Shown: positions 1 through 7,683 of the stretch, in pieces | How positions within the stretch are numbered: the stretch's first letter is position 1 | Layout: each line of letters opens with the position of its first letter | DNA from: Bacillota bacterium | Lineage (GTDB): Bacteria > Bacillota > Clostridia > Lachnospirales > Lachnospiraceae | Reading direction: 5' to 3' | DNA length: 64,000 nucleotides | NCBI GenBank assembly: GCA_023414875.1 | Contig: JAEZMV010000028.1 | Span: 503,952 to 567,951 of the forward strand | Made by a program: the position numbers and the translations under genes | Notes under the pieces: model-generated | What the model was told of the DNA's origin: nothing | The model's database searches: none | What the model saw: the letters and a program-made list of their open reading frames with translations, nothing else

Positions 1-471
1 GTATATAACAAGGGAACAGGAACGATAATGATTCTTGATAATTCCACAACAGGTATGACCGGTCATCAGGACCATGCGGCTACCGGTAAAACCTTAAAAG
101 GGGAAGAGACCTATTCTGTAGATATGGTGGCTCTCTGTAAGGCAGTTGGTGTAAAGCATGTATATGTTATCAATGCTTTCGACACAGTTGAGTTAGAGAA
201 AGCAATCAAAGAGGCTATAGCACTGGATGAAGTTGCTGTTATTATCACAAAAGCTCCTTGCGTGCTTTTAGATAAGACTCCGGTATCCAAGCAGTATCGT
301 ATTGAAGCTGAGGTTTGTAAAAAATGCGGTATGTGTATGAAACCCGGTTGTCCTGCATTAACCAAAAAAGAAAATGGAACGATAATTATTAATGATACCA
401 TGTGTAATGGTTGCGGTCTTTGTGAGACAGCCTGTAAGTTTGGCGCAATCAAACCGGTTCAGTTGAGATAG
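1..471 (+). CDS. iorA: Indolepyruvate:ferredoxin oxidoreductase, alpha subunit (3' part)
   Basis: The gene enters from the left edge already in frame at base 1, so only the last 156 residues are seen. The start holds the end of the thiamine-diphosphate domain, including the DNSTTGMTGHQDH motif of this family. The C-terminal part holds a ferredoxin-like domain with two cysteine clusters, CKKCGMCMKPGC and CNGCGLCETAC, which should bind two 4Fe-4S clusters. With IorB the enzyme oxidatively decarboxylates aryl-pyruvates to aryl-acetyl-CoA and passes the electrons to ferredoxin in the cytoplasm of anaerobes. iorB follows 11 bp downstream, as expected for the two-subunit enzyme. Confidence 0.95.
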   Translation, partial: VYNKGTGTIMILDNSTTGMTGHQDHAATGKTLKGEETYSVDMVALCKAVGVKHVYVINAFDTVELEKAIKEAIALDEVAVIITKAPCVLLDKTPVSKQYRIEAEVCKKCGMCMKPGCPALTKKENGTIIINDTMCNGCGLCETACKFGAIKPVQLR

Positions 472-482
472 GGAGGCTTGCC

Positions 483-1055
483 ATGGAGACGAAAAATATT
501 ATGATAGTTGGTGTCGGTGGACAGGGCACTCTTCTTACAAGTAGGATTTTAGGAGCATTAACCATACATGCCGGATATGATGTTAAATTATCCGAGGTTC
601 ATGGAATGGCTCAAAGAGGTGGCAGTGTAGTTACCTATGTTAGATATGGTGATAAAGTGAATGAACCGATCGTAGAAGAAGGTCAAGCGGATGTATTAAT
701 TGCCTTTGAACGATTGGAAGCTTTACGATATGCCCATTATCTAAAAAAGGGCGGAGCAATTGTTGTCAATAACCAGAGAATCGATCCGATGCCGGTTGTT
801 ATTGGAGCGACCAAGTATCCCGAGAACATCCTTGAGGATTTGGAACAATCGCACAGAGTATATAAAGTGGATGCAATTGAAGAAGCTAAGAAGATCGGTA
901 ACAGCAAGGTATTTAACGTAATCGTACTTGGAGTAGCGGCACAGCATATGAATTTCAGCAAAGAAGACTGGTTAACTGTAATAGAACAAACAGTTCCGGC
1001 AAAAACGGTTGAACTTAATAAAAAAGCATTTGAAGTAGGGTATCATCTTCATTAA
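483..1055 (+). CDS. iorB: Indolepyruvate:ferredoxin oxidoreductase, beta subunit
   Basis: A 190-residue protein of the pyruvate ferredoxin/flavodoxin oxidoreductase gamma-type family. The N-terminal VGVGGQGTLL motif and the HGMAQRGGSVVTYVR motif near residues 40-55 are typical of IorB. The length fits the family. The ATG follows a gggagg Shine-Dalgarno and lies 11 bp after iorA, so the two subunits should be co-translated. It forms the IorAB complex that converts indolepyruvate and related aryl-2-oxoacids to aryl-acetyl-CoA. Confidence 0.95.
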   Translation: METKNIMIVGVGGQGTLLTSRILGALTIHAGYDVKLSEVHGMAQRGGSVVTYVRYGDKVNEPIVEEGQADVLIAFERLEALRYAHYLKKGGAIVVNNQRIDPMPVVIGATKYPENILEDLEQSHRVYKVDAIEEAKKIGNSKVFNVIVLGVAAQHMNFSKEDWLTVIEQTVPAKTVELNKKAFEVGYHLH

Positions 1056-1125
1056 ACAAAAATATAAGCACTCCAACTAAGTTTCGCAATTACTTATTAT
1101 ATTTATTATACGAGGGGGTTTTAGT

Positions 1126-1551
1126 ATGATCAGGCAGCTTTCTGTATTTGTACAAAATGAAATCGGTAGTCTGGCAGGGGTTACTACAGTTTTAAAGGAC
1201 AACATGATAAACCTGAGAGCAATTGCATCCTTTGATACTCCGGAGTTTGCAATTTTAAGAATTGTTGTAGATCAGCCGGAAAAGGCAAAGGAGCTCTTAT
1301 CAGTAAGTGGTTTTGCTGTAAAGATGTCAGAAGCAGTGGCAGTAGAGCTAGAGGATAAACCGGGTGTTCTAAATGATATGCTGCAAGTAATTGCAGATGC
1401 AAAATTGGGGATTAATTATATTTATTCCATAGTGTTAAGAAATAAAAAAGCTCCGCTGATGATTGTAAATACAGACGATTTACCTAAAACCGCGGCCGTT
1501 CTTAAGGAATTTGGCTATATTGTAGCAGAACAGGAGGATATGATGTCATGA
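1126..1551 (+). CDS. Tandem ACT-domain protein
   Basis: A 141-residue protein made of two ACT domains (about residues 1-68 and 70-141) and no enzymatic domain. The opening residues MIRQLSVFVQNEIGSLA and the later VELEDKPGVLNDMLQVI are typical amino-acid-binding ACT cores. It is a probable amino-acid-sensing regulator of the neighbouring aryl-acid enzymes. The start follows a gaggggg Shine-Dalgarno and the gene overlaps the ligase by 4 bp (ATGA), so they are coupled. A paralogue lies after the ligase at 3066. The role of such stand-alone ACT proteins is inferred from context. Confidence 0.85.
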   Translation: MIRQLSVFVQNEIGSLAGVTTVLKDNMINLRAIASFDTPEFAILRIVVDQPEKAKELLSVSGFAVKMSEAVAVELEDKPGVLNDMLQVIADAKLGINYIYSIVLRNKKAPLMIVNTDDLPKTAAVLKEFGYIVAEQEDMMS

Positions 1552-2846
1552 TTTGGAATGAGACAAAGGAATGCATGAGCAGGGAAGATATTCATAAGCT
1601 GCAAAGTGCAAGACTAAAGAAAATGGTTAGCCACGTATATCATAATGTGGAATTTTATCGTAAGAAAATGCAGCAGATGGGCTTAGAACCCGGAGATATT
1701 AACAGCATTGATGACTTAAGCAAACTTCCCTTTACTACAAAAGAGGATTTACGAGATAATTATCCCTTTGGTCTTTTTGCAGTTCCTCAATCCGAGGTAG
1801 TACGTATTCATGCCTCCTCTGGTACCACCGGTAAAGCAACGGTTGTAGGATATACCAGAAAGGATATTGATTTATGGCAGGAATGTGTTGCCAGAGTATT
1901 AGCTATGGCAGGCATTGGCCCCCATGATAAAATTCAAGTAGCCTATGGCTATGGTTTATTCACCGGTGGATTAGGTCTTCATTATGGTGCTGAGAATCTT
2001 GGAGCAACGGTTATTCCGATGTCAACCGGTAATACCCAAAAGTTGATATCAATGATGCAGGATTTTGAGGCTACAGCAATTGCCTGTACACCATCATACT
2101 TATTACATATTGCAGAAACTCTTGAAGAATGTGGACAGATTAAGAATATCAACCTGAAGGCAGCAATCTGCGGTGCTGAACCCTGGACTGAAAATATGCG
2201 TAAGGAGATCGAAGCAAAGCTTAACATTAAGGCATTTGATATTTATGGACTGAGTGAAATATTAGGACCCGGTGTGGCTGCTGACTGTGAATATCATAAG
2301 GGACTTCATGTATATGAGGATCATTTTGTTCCTGAGATTATTAATCCGGATACTCTTGAGACTTGTAAAGAGGGTGAGGTTGGTGAATTGGTATTCACTA
2401 CAATTACAAAAGAGGCTTTGCCGCTCTTCCGTTATCGGACGAAGGATTTGACCAGTATTACTTATGACAAATGTGAATGCGGTAGAACACTGGCACGTAT
2501 CGATCGCTTTAAGGGCCGTTCCGATGATATGTTAATCATACGCGGAGTAAATGTATTCCCTTCCCAGGTAGAAGCTGCTTTACTGGAGATCGGGGAAACA
2601 AGCCCTCATTACATGCTGATTGTTGATCGTATCAACAACCTTGATATTCTTGAGGTTCAGGTAGAAGTTGAAGAGCGTTTCTTTTCTGATGAGATCAGAC
2701 AGCTGGAAGGCTTAACACAGAAAATCTCTCGAGTTCTTCAATCTGCACTCGGGTTATCCGTCAAGGTTAAGCTGGTGGAGCCAAAGACCATACAGAGAAG
2801 TGAAGGGAAAGCGAAACGAGTTATCGATAAGAGAAAGCTTATATAA
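1548..2846 (+). CDS. paaK: Phenylacetate-CoA ligase
   Basis: A 432-residue adenylate-forming enzyme of the PaaK family, close to the usual length. Visible are the AMP-binding P-loop HASSGTTGKATVVGYT (about residues 88-103), the YGLSEILGPGVA segment (about 231) and the YRTKDLT motif near 295, followed by the C-terminal AMP-binding domain. It interconverts aryl acids, CoA and ATP with aryl-acyl-CoA and AMP. Beside IorAB it may run in the acid-forming direction or re-activate arylacetates, which sequence cannot decide. It is flanked by two ACT-domain genes, overlapping the first. Its last codons are duplicated downstream as a tandem repeat. Confidence 0.93.
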   Translation: MIWNETKECMSREDIHKLQSARLKKMVSHVYHNVEFYRKKMQQMGLEPGDINSIDDLSKLPFTTKEDLRDNYPFGLFAVPQSEVVRIHASSGTTGKATVVGYTRKDIDLWQECVARVLAMAGIGPHDKIQVAYGYGLFTGGLGLHYGAENLGATVIPMSTGNTQKLISMMQDFEATAIACTPSYLLHIAETLEECGQIKNINLKAAICGAEPWTENMRKEIEAKLNIKAFDIYGLSEILGPGVAADCEYHKGLHVYEDHFVPEIINPDTLETCKEGEVGELVFTTITKEALPLFRYRTKDLTSITYDKCECGRTLARIDRFKGRSDDMLIIRGVNVFPSQVEAALLEIGETSPHYMLIVDRINNLDILEVQVEVEERFFSDEIRQLEGLTQKISRVLQSALGLSVKVKLVEPKTIQRSEGKAKRVIDKRKLI

Positions 2847-2982
2847 GAAGTAATATGATATAAAAGTGTTTCGCTTACGCGAAACGGGTTATCGACAAGA
2901 GAAAGCTTATATAAGAAGTAATATGATATAAAAGTGTTTCGCTTACGCGAAACGAGTTATCGACAAGAGAAAGCTTATATAA
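2811..2982 (+). repeat. 68-bp tandem repeat built from the paaK 3' end
   Basis: Units begin at 2811, 2879 and 2947 (period 68 bp, about 2.5 copies). They differ at only two positions I can see (gag/ggg after gcgaaac, and gataag/gacaag). Unit one contains the last 12 codons and stop of paaK; the later units repeat that coding stretch after the stop codon. Each complete unit carries the short hairpin gtttcgc-ttac-gcgaaac. The hairpins have no T-run, so they are poor intrinsic terminators. Confidence 0.95.
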
Positions 2983-3065
2983 AAAACAACAATATCAGTT
3001 GAAAAAGTGGTTGTTATTTTGTTACGATAGTCATAAGATTTAGTTAAGATTAAAGGAGGGGGACT

Positions 3066-3512
3066 ATGGTTATTAAGCAATTATCAGTATTTATAGAGAA
3101 TCGAGAAGGAAGACTGGAGCGAGTTACAGAGGCTTTACTGGAAAAGAATATTAATATAGCATCTTTTAGCCTGGCAGATACATCGGAATATGGAATGCTT
3201 CGAATGATTGTATCTGATCCGGAAGAAGGAAAAAAAGTACTGAAAGAGGAAGGTTTTTCTGCAATGCTTACGGATGTTATTGCGGTAAAAATTGCACAAA
3301 AGCCCGGAACGCTGCATGAGGTACTGAAAGCTCTCTTTGATGCAGGCCTCAGTGTTGAGTATATGTATACACTTGCAACTGCGGGTAAAGATACCTCGAT
3401 CATTATGAAACTATCGGATTTAGAGGGTGCTTTAAAAGCCTTAGAAACCAGCGGATACGAGGTTTGTACCGCGAAAGAAGCGTATGAACTGAACAATGCT
3501 GTCGACAAATAA
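3066..3512 (+). CDS. Tandem ACT-domain protein (paralogue)
   Basis: A 148-residue protein with two ACT domains, similar in plan to the 1126 gene: both open with (I/V)(K/R)QLSVF and both have a KPG(T/V)L turn at the second domain. No catalytic domain is present. A strong aaaggaggggg Shine-Dalgarno precedes the ATG. Its place after paaK and the tandem repeat suggests an amino-acid or aryl-acid sensor for the same cluster. The ligand is unknown. Confidence 0.85.
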   Translation: MVIKQLSVFIENREGRLERVTEALLEKNINIASFSLADTSEYGMLRMIVSDPEEGKKVLKEEGFSAMLTDVIAVKIAQKPGTLHEVLKALFDAGLSVEYMYTLATAGKDTSIIMKLSDLEGALKALETSGYEVCTAKEAYELNNAVDK

Positions 3513-3515
3513 TGT

Positions 3516-3544
3516 TTGACATGGCTACAAAAGAGTGATATCAT
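3516..3544 (+). promoter_or_regulatory. Predicted sigma-A promoter of the cold-shock gene
   Basis: TTGACA at 3516-3521, a 17-bp spacer and TATCAT at 3539-3544. Transcription should start near 3551, just where a small hairpin (ttgtcga 3552-3558 with tcgacaa 3564-3570) begins the leader. The -35 lies just after the stop codon of the upstream ACT gene. Confidence 0.65.
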
Positions 3545-3605
3545 AAAATTGTTGTCGAAGGTATCGACAATTAAATATTATATTATTTTTTTGGAGGAAT
3601 TTTTC

Positions 3606-3806
3606 ATGAACAAAGGTACAGTTAAGTGGTTCAACAATCAAAAAGGATTTGGATTTATCTCTGACGAGCAGGGCAACGATGTATTCGTACATTACAGTGG
3701 TCTTAATATGGACGGCTTCAAGTCTTTAGAAGAAGGTCAAGAAGTTCAGTTCGAAGTAGTTCAGGGAGCTAAGGGTCCTCAGGCAACTAACGTAACAAAA
3801 TTATAA
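3606..3806 (+). CDS. cspA: Cold-shock protein, CspA family
   Basis: A 66-residue single cold-shock domain with the RNP1 motif KGFGFI and the RNP2-like DVFVHY. It is a single-stranded nucleic-acid-binding RNA chaperone of the cytoplasm. The ATG at 3606 is chosen because it follows ttggagga by 8 bp and gives the standard family length; an upstream in-frame extension exists but is not family-like. It appears monocistronic, with its own promoter and a strong terminator at 3909. Confidence 0.96.
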   Translation: MNKGTVKWFNNQKGFGFISDEQGNDVFVHYSGLNMDGFKSLEEGQEVQFEVVQGAKGPQATNVTKL

Positions 3807-3908
3807 TCAATGTTGGGTTTACAGTGTACCTTTTTCTAAACTATAAATTTTGTTTTTAAGAAATAAGTTTATAAAGAATTAGTGTTATATTGTTTGAAAC
3901 GATTGATT

Positions 3909-3953
3909 AAAGGTTATCCTTAAGGAGTACTCCTTAAGGATAACCTTTTTTTT
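3909..3953 (+). terminator. Perfect-palindrome intrinsic terminator
   Basis: A 40-bp perfect palindrome (3909-3948, arms of 20 bp centred on agt/act) is followed by a T-run to 3953. It lies 100 bp after the cold-shock gene and ends rightward transcription. The leftward genes at 4014 could also use it in the other direction, but the T-run is better on this strand. Confidence 0.9.
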
Positions 3954-4013
3954 AACAAGAAATTGAGTCCTAAGGAATAAAAAGCTTTCAGGGCAAGAAG
4001 GTTTGAAGAAATG

Positions 4014-4508
4014 TCATGATTTCATATGCTCATTAATCCGATTAAGTATATAGTAAATTGGTTTAAACAAAGCTAATGTGATGAAAAAGTTAGCAGTTCC
4101 ATGTGAAATATCAAATGGAATACCGGCAATCCAATAGGCAAAACCCGATGGAATACCGCCCGTAATAAAATACGGTATCGAACATAAAGCTCCAAAACCA
4201 TAGCCGAAGAGGGCAGAAACGATAGCCCATAGAATAAGTGAATTCATCTTGTGTAACAGAAGCACAATAAGATAGAGTACGGTCCATACATATAGGTAAT
4301 TAATCCACCAAAGTCCGAAGCCAAAAACAATCCCTTCGAGAAGAGTAAATACATATATGATATAGATGGTTTTTCTGCCAAATACTAAAGTATATATAAT
4401 GATAAGCAATGAAACCAGCTCTACATTTGGGATAAAGGCTAAAGCTACCTGGACACAGACTAAAATTGCACTCATCATTCCTACTATTACGATATCTTTT
4501 GTTTTCAT
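4014..4508 (-). CDS. ECF-type transporter substrate-binding (S) component
   Basis: A 164-residue integral membrane protein with about five to six hydrophobic segments and a final FDISHGTANFFITLALFKP stretch typical of ECF S components. S components bind a vitamin and dock on the EcfAAT energizing module, which is not encoded here. I chose the ATG at 4508 because agaagga lies about 9 bp upstream and the protein then begins MKTKDIVIVGMMSAIL; the longer reading overlaps the next gene. It lies 31 bp after a DUF4430 gene under a cobalamin riboswitch, so cobalamin or a precursor is the likely substrate (inference). Confidence 0.8.
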   Translation of the reverse strand: MKTKDIVIVGMMSAILVCVQVALAFIPNVELVSLLIIIYTLVFGRKTIYIIYVFTLLEGIVFGFGLWWINYLYVWTVLYLIVLLLHKMNSLILWAIVSALFGYGFGALCSIPYFITGGIPSGFAYWIAGIPFDISHGTANFFITLALFKPIYYILNRINEHMKS

Positions 4509-4539
4509 CGACGTTTCCTTCTTCTGATTACGATCGGAA

Positions 4540-4941
4540 TTAATAAGTTTTAATCGATAGCTCATAATGATCCCCATCTGCAATTGGAGTTAGATCTACT
4601 CCGGTGAAGACTTCTTCCCCAGCTTTGGTGACACACCACCATTCATTTTTACTGCTGTCAATGACACGGCCATTTACCTCAGTGATAAATAATCCATATT
4701 CACTTTCGGTTCCTTTGATCAGCTCTTCTTCCTCTAATGCCTGGCTCAGATACTCTGCATCTGTATGAAGAGTGAACTCCTTTGGTTTCTCCTCAGGAGT
4801 AATAACTTCAATTACGATCTTTTTTGCTCCTTTTTCTACCGATGGCTTAAAATAGAAATAGGAAAGTAGCATAATTACTACGACCACTAGCATGACCGCT
4901 ATCGCAATTAATGATTGATACAGTTTTTTGTTGTTTCTCAT
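4540..4941 (-). CDS. Membrane-anchored DUF4430 protein
   Basis: A 133-residue protein with one N-terminal membrane segment (about residues 9-31) and an extracytoplasmic DUF4430 domain, which resembles the C-terminal domain of transcobalamin-type proteins. The conserved NEWWCV and DGDHYELSI segments are visible. The ATG at 4941 follows aaggaga by 6 bp. It is the first gene after the cobalamin riboswitch and precedes the S component, so it may hold or deliver a corrinoid to the transporter. That role is inferred from domain and context. Confidence 0.8.
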   Translation of the reverse strand: MRNNKKLYQSLIAIAVMLVVVVIMLLSYFYFKPSVEKGAKKIVIEVITPEEKPKEFTLHTDAEYLSQALEEEELIKGTESEYGLFITEVNGRVIDSSKNEWWCVTKAGEEVFTGVDLTPIADGDHYELSIKTY

Positions 4942-4990
4942 TTCTTTCTCCTTTTTGTTGTAATAAAAAAATCCTTTACCCACAAACAGG

Positions 4991-5038
4991 AAAAAGGACA
5001 ATAAAAGGACACTGCCAAGGCAGTTACTTTATTGTACC
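4991..5038 (-). terminator. Riboswitch expression-platform terminator
   Basis: On the minus strand a long imperfect hairpin (outer arms 4996-5005 and 5028-5038, inner arms actgcc/ggcagt at 5011-5024) is followed by five U from 4995 to 4991. It lies between the B12 box and the DUF4430 gene, the usual place for a cobalamin-controlled terminator. Confidence 0.75.
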
Positions 5039-5067
5039 CTTGTCCAATTCCTCGTGGAGCGTTGGTA

Positions 5068-5335
5068 CTTAGCATAAGCAGGTCTTCTGACTTATGGATC
5101 ACTACTCACTTCGAATCTTCCCAGTCTGTAAACCAATACTAATGTTTACATAAAACCAGTGATTCAAAAGGATAATTCCTTTCGAAGTGAATTCCCCAAT
5201 TACAGCGGCGAGACCGTACAGGCTTTTAACCTGTTTCCCTATTATGTTGAAGCTCTCATTTCTTATTACTATGTTATTAGTAATAAGACATATTAAGAGG
5301 TTCAACCACTCATACTAAATGCATGATAGCCACCT
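5068..5335 (-). promoter_or_regulatory. Cobalamin riboswitch
   Basis: Read on the minus strand, the segment shows the B12 box (aagtcagaagacctgc, 5078-5093). Upstream of it are a gccgctgtaa-like core (about 5190-5205) and a ggggaattcact segment corresponding to the conserved P6/J6-3 region. The 5' limit near 5335 is estimated. It should bind adenosylcobalamin or a related corrinoid and reduce expression of the DUF4430 and ECF S genes. Confidence 0.85.
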
Positions 5336-5528
5336 TAGTATAACATTACATTATCAAAGTGTCAATGTAAGGTATCAATCATCAAAAACCATCAAATATC
5401 AAAATAATGCATAAATAGTTAAATTATGGTTTTTATATACATTAATAATATTACAATATTCATGACGGAAGAAATGATTTATCTGAAATGCTATAGTAAG
5501 TAACTAACTAACAAGCAATAATAAAGTA

Positions 5529-5557
5529 TTTGCTATTTTATAACAGTATGTTATAAT
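5529..5557 (+). promoter_or_regulatory. Possible galM promoter
   Basis: TATAAT at 5552-5557 with a weak tttgct at 5529-5534, 17 bp apart, followed by a short leader to the galM start at 5605. The rest of the 5340-5600 gap is AT-rich with no gene that I can see. Confidence 0.5.
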
Positions 5558-5604
5558 TATAAGCTAAGAGTGTTTATGAAAATATTTAAGGAGTAGAAAC
5601 AAAC

Positions 5605-6663
5605 ATGAAGATAACACAGAAATCATTTGGAAAAACTGCACGCGGGGAAGAGGCTACCTTATATACGGTTACGAATAATAATGGTATGAAGGTTTCATTT
5701 ACTGACTTCGGTGCACACATTGTTAGCATCATCGTTCCTGATGCACAAGGGAATGCAGTGGATGTTAATTTAGGATTTGAAACGCTTAAGGGCTATGAAG
5801 TAAATTCACCTGGTTTTGGTGCTTTTATTGGTAGACATGCTAACCGAATCGGTGGAGCAAAATTTGAAATTAATGGTAAGACCTATGAATTAGAAAAGAA
5901 TGATGGAAACAACAATCTTCATGGGGGTTCAAACGGATATAATAAATTAATGTATGAAACAGAAATATATGAGGATGACGATATCGCCAGTGTTGAATTT
6001 TCAAGACTTAGCCCGCATATGGAGCAAGGTTTCCCTGGAAATTTGGATATAACCATTACCTATAGCTTAACAGAAGCAAATGAGTTAGTAATTGAATATC
6101 TTGCAGTATCAGACAGAGATACTATCGTTAATCTAACAAACCATGCATATTTTAATCTGGCCGGACACAATTCTGGATCAGTACTAGATCATAAGCTTTG
6201 GATTAAGGCAAATCAATTTACGTTAACTACTCCTGATTTGATTCCTACCGGTGAGCTGGCAGATGTAGCAGGAACTCCGATGGATTTTAGAAGCTTTAAG
6301 ACGATTGGACAGGATATCAATGCTGATTATGAGCCTTTGAAGATGGCTGGAGGATATGATCATAATTATGTACTTGACATCAATGGAACCGAGGTAGAAA
6401 AGGTAGCAGAGCTTATTGATGAAAAGAGCGGCAGACGTATGGAGGTCTTCACGGATTTACCGGGTATGCAGTTATATACCGGGAACTTTCTGACTCCTAC
6501 AAAGAACAACAAGGATAATGCAGAATACAATAAGCGATATGGTGTATGCTTTGAAACACAGTATTACCCTAACTCCTGCAACATCAGTACCTTCCCTTCA
6601 TGTTTATTAAAGGCAGGTAAGGAATTCGACTCTGTAACAATTTATAAGTTTTCTAATAACTAA
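5605..6663 (+). CDS. galM: Aldose 1-epimerase (mutarotase)
   Basis: A 352-residue protein of full family length. Visible are the GAFIGRHANRIG motif (about residues 72-83), the NNLHGG motif (about 109), NLTNHAYFNLAG with the catalytic His (about 174-185), and the C-terminal VCFETQYYPNSCN carrying the catalytic Glu. It interconverts alpha- and beta-anomers of aldohexoses such as galactose in the cytoplasm. A ttaaggag Shine-Dalgarno precedes the ATG. It stands alone, converging on upp. Confidence 0.95.
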   Translation: MKITQKSFGKTARGEEATLYTVTNNNGMKVSFTDFGAHIVSIIVPDAQGNAVDVNLGFETLKGYEVNSPGFGAFIGRHANRIGGAKFEINGKTYELEKNDGNNNLHGGSNGYNKLMYETEIYEDDDIASVEFSRLSPHMEQGFPGNLDITITYSLTEANELVIEYLAVSDRDTIVNLTNHAYFNLAGHNSGSVLDHKLWIKANQFTLTTPDLIPTGELADVAGTPMDFRSFKTIGQDINADYEPLKMAGGYDHNYVLDINGTEVEKVAELIDEKSGRRMEVFTDLPGMQLYTGNFLTPTKNNKDNAEYNKRYGVCFETQYYPNSCNISTFPSCLLKAGKEFDSVTIYKFSNN

Positions 6664-6686
6664 TCAATTATTAAGAAATATAAATT

Positions 6687-6742
6687 TTGCCCCATATCTT
6701 ATCTAAATTCCAGTCAGAATAAAGATAAAATGTGGGGCATTT
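6687..6742. terminator. Bidirectional terminator between galM and upp
   Basis: A long hairpin pairs tgcccca(tatcttatc) at 6688-6703 with (gataaaa)tgtggggca at 6724-6739. T-runs flank it on both strands, and it separates two convergent genes. Confidence 0.8.
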
Positions 6743-6755
6743 TGATGACAATTAT

Positions 6756-7385
6756 TTATTTTGTACCGTAAATACGGTCGCCGGCATCGCCTAAACCAGG
6801 AAGGATATAGCCTTTCTCATTTAACCTTTCATCCATATTGCCAATATAGATTTCTACATCGGGATGAGCCTTGGAAAGACGTTCAACCCCTTCGGGAGCA
6901 GCGATTAGGCAAAGAAAGTGAATTTTGGTAATGCCTCTCTTTTTTAAAAGATTGATTGCTGCTACTGCAGAACCACCGGTAGCTAGCATTGGATCAACAA
7001 CAAAAATTTCTCTATCCGCCGCATCTGAAGGGAGTTTGCAGAAGTATTCTACAGGTTCTAAGGTTTCTTCGTTTCTATACAAACCAACATGTCCCACTTT
7101 TGCATTAGGAATTAGGTTTAAAATGCCGTCAGCCATATGAAGTCCAGCTCTTAAGATAGGAACAATACAAAGCTTTTTACCTGCAATTTCCTTTGCGACT
7201 GTTTTAACAAGTGGTGTTTCAATCTCTATATCTGCCAGTGGAAGCTTTCTGGTAGCTTCATAACATATTAACATTGCAACTTCTGATACAAGATCTCTAA
7301 ACTCCTTTGTCGATGTAGCTTTGCGTCGCATTATACCTAACTTATGCTGAATTAATGGATGGTCCATGATAGTAACATTTGACAT
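6756..7385 (-). CDS. upp: Uracil phosphoribosyltransferase
   Basis: A 209-residue protein of standard length. The PRPP-binding loop VVDPMLATGGSA is visible at about residues 128-140, and the C-terminal uracil-binding segment YILPGLGDAGDR at about 193-204. It makes UMP from uracil and PRPP in pyrimidine salvage. The start follows an aggaggt Shine-Dalgarno. It is monocistronic here and shares the terminator with galM. Confidence 0.97.
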   Translation of the reverse strand: MSNVTIMDHPLIQHKLGIMRRKATSTKEFRDLVSEVAMLICYEATRKLPLADIEIETPLVKTVAKEIAGKKLCIVPILRAGLHMADGILNLIPNAKVGHVGLYRNEETLEPVEYFCKLPSDAADREIFVVDPMLATGGSAVAAINLLKKRGITKIHFLCLIAAPEGVERLSKAHPDVEIYIGNMDERLNEKGYILPGLGDAGDRIYGTK

Positions 7386-7586
7386 TATTCTACCTCCTGG
7401 GTTTTATTCTTAAATACCTAACGAACATTATATCAAATTTTTATGTCAGATAAAAGGTTAAATTTAATTATTTTTGTGCTTTATACATTACCAAAGTATG
7501 ACATATATTATTTGCGAATAATAAGAAGAAGCTTCTTATTTCAACATAGGAACCAAACAAGAGATATTATAAATACCATTATGCTG

Positions 7587-7614
7587 TTGATTTTAGTATA
7601 AATAAGAGTAAAAT
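7587..7614 (+). promoter_or_regulatory. Possible promoter of the receiver-HPt gene
   Basis: TTGATT at 7587-7592 and TAAAAT at 7609-7614 with a 16-bp spacer, about 70 bp before the chosen start codon. Confidence 0.45.
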
Positions 7615-7683
7615 ATGAAATGAGCAACAGTAATGATATATAAATTGTTAGATATGTATGTACATACATTGTCAGGAGCACAT

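Noticed and set aside
2811..2982. Possible CRISPR-like array
   Set aside because: Units are head-to-tail copies without variable spacers and derive from the adjacent gene.
3050..3544. Long minus-strand open frame opposite the second ACT gene
   Set aside because: It mirrors a well-supported plus-strand gene with a strong ribosome-binding site and shows no family features.
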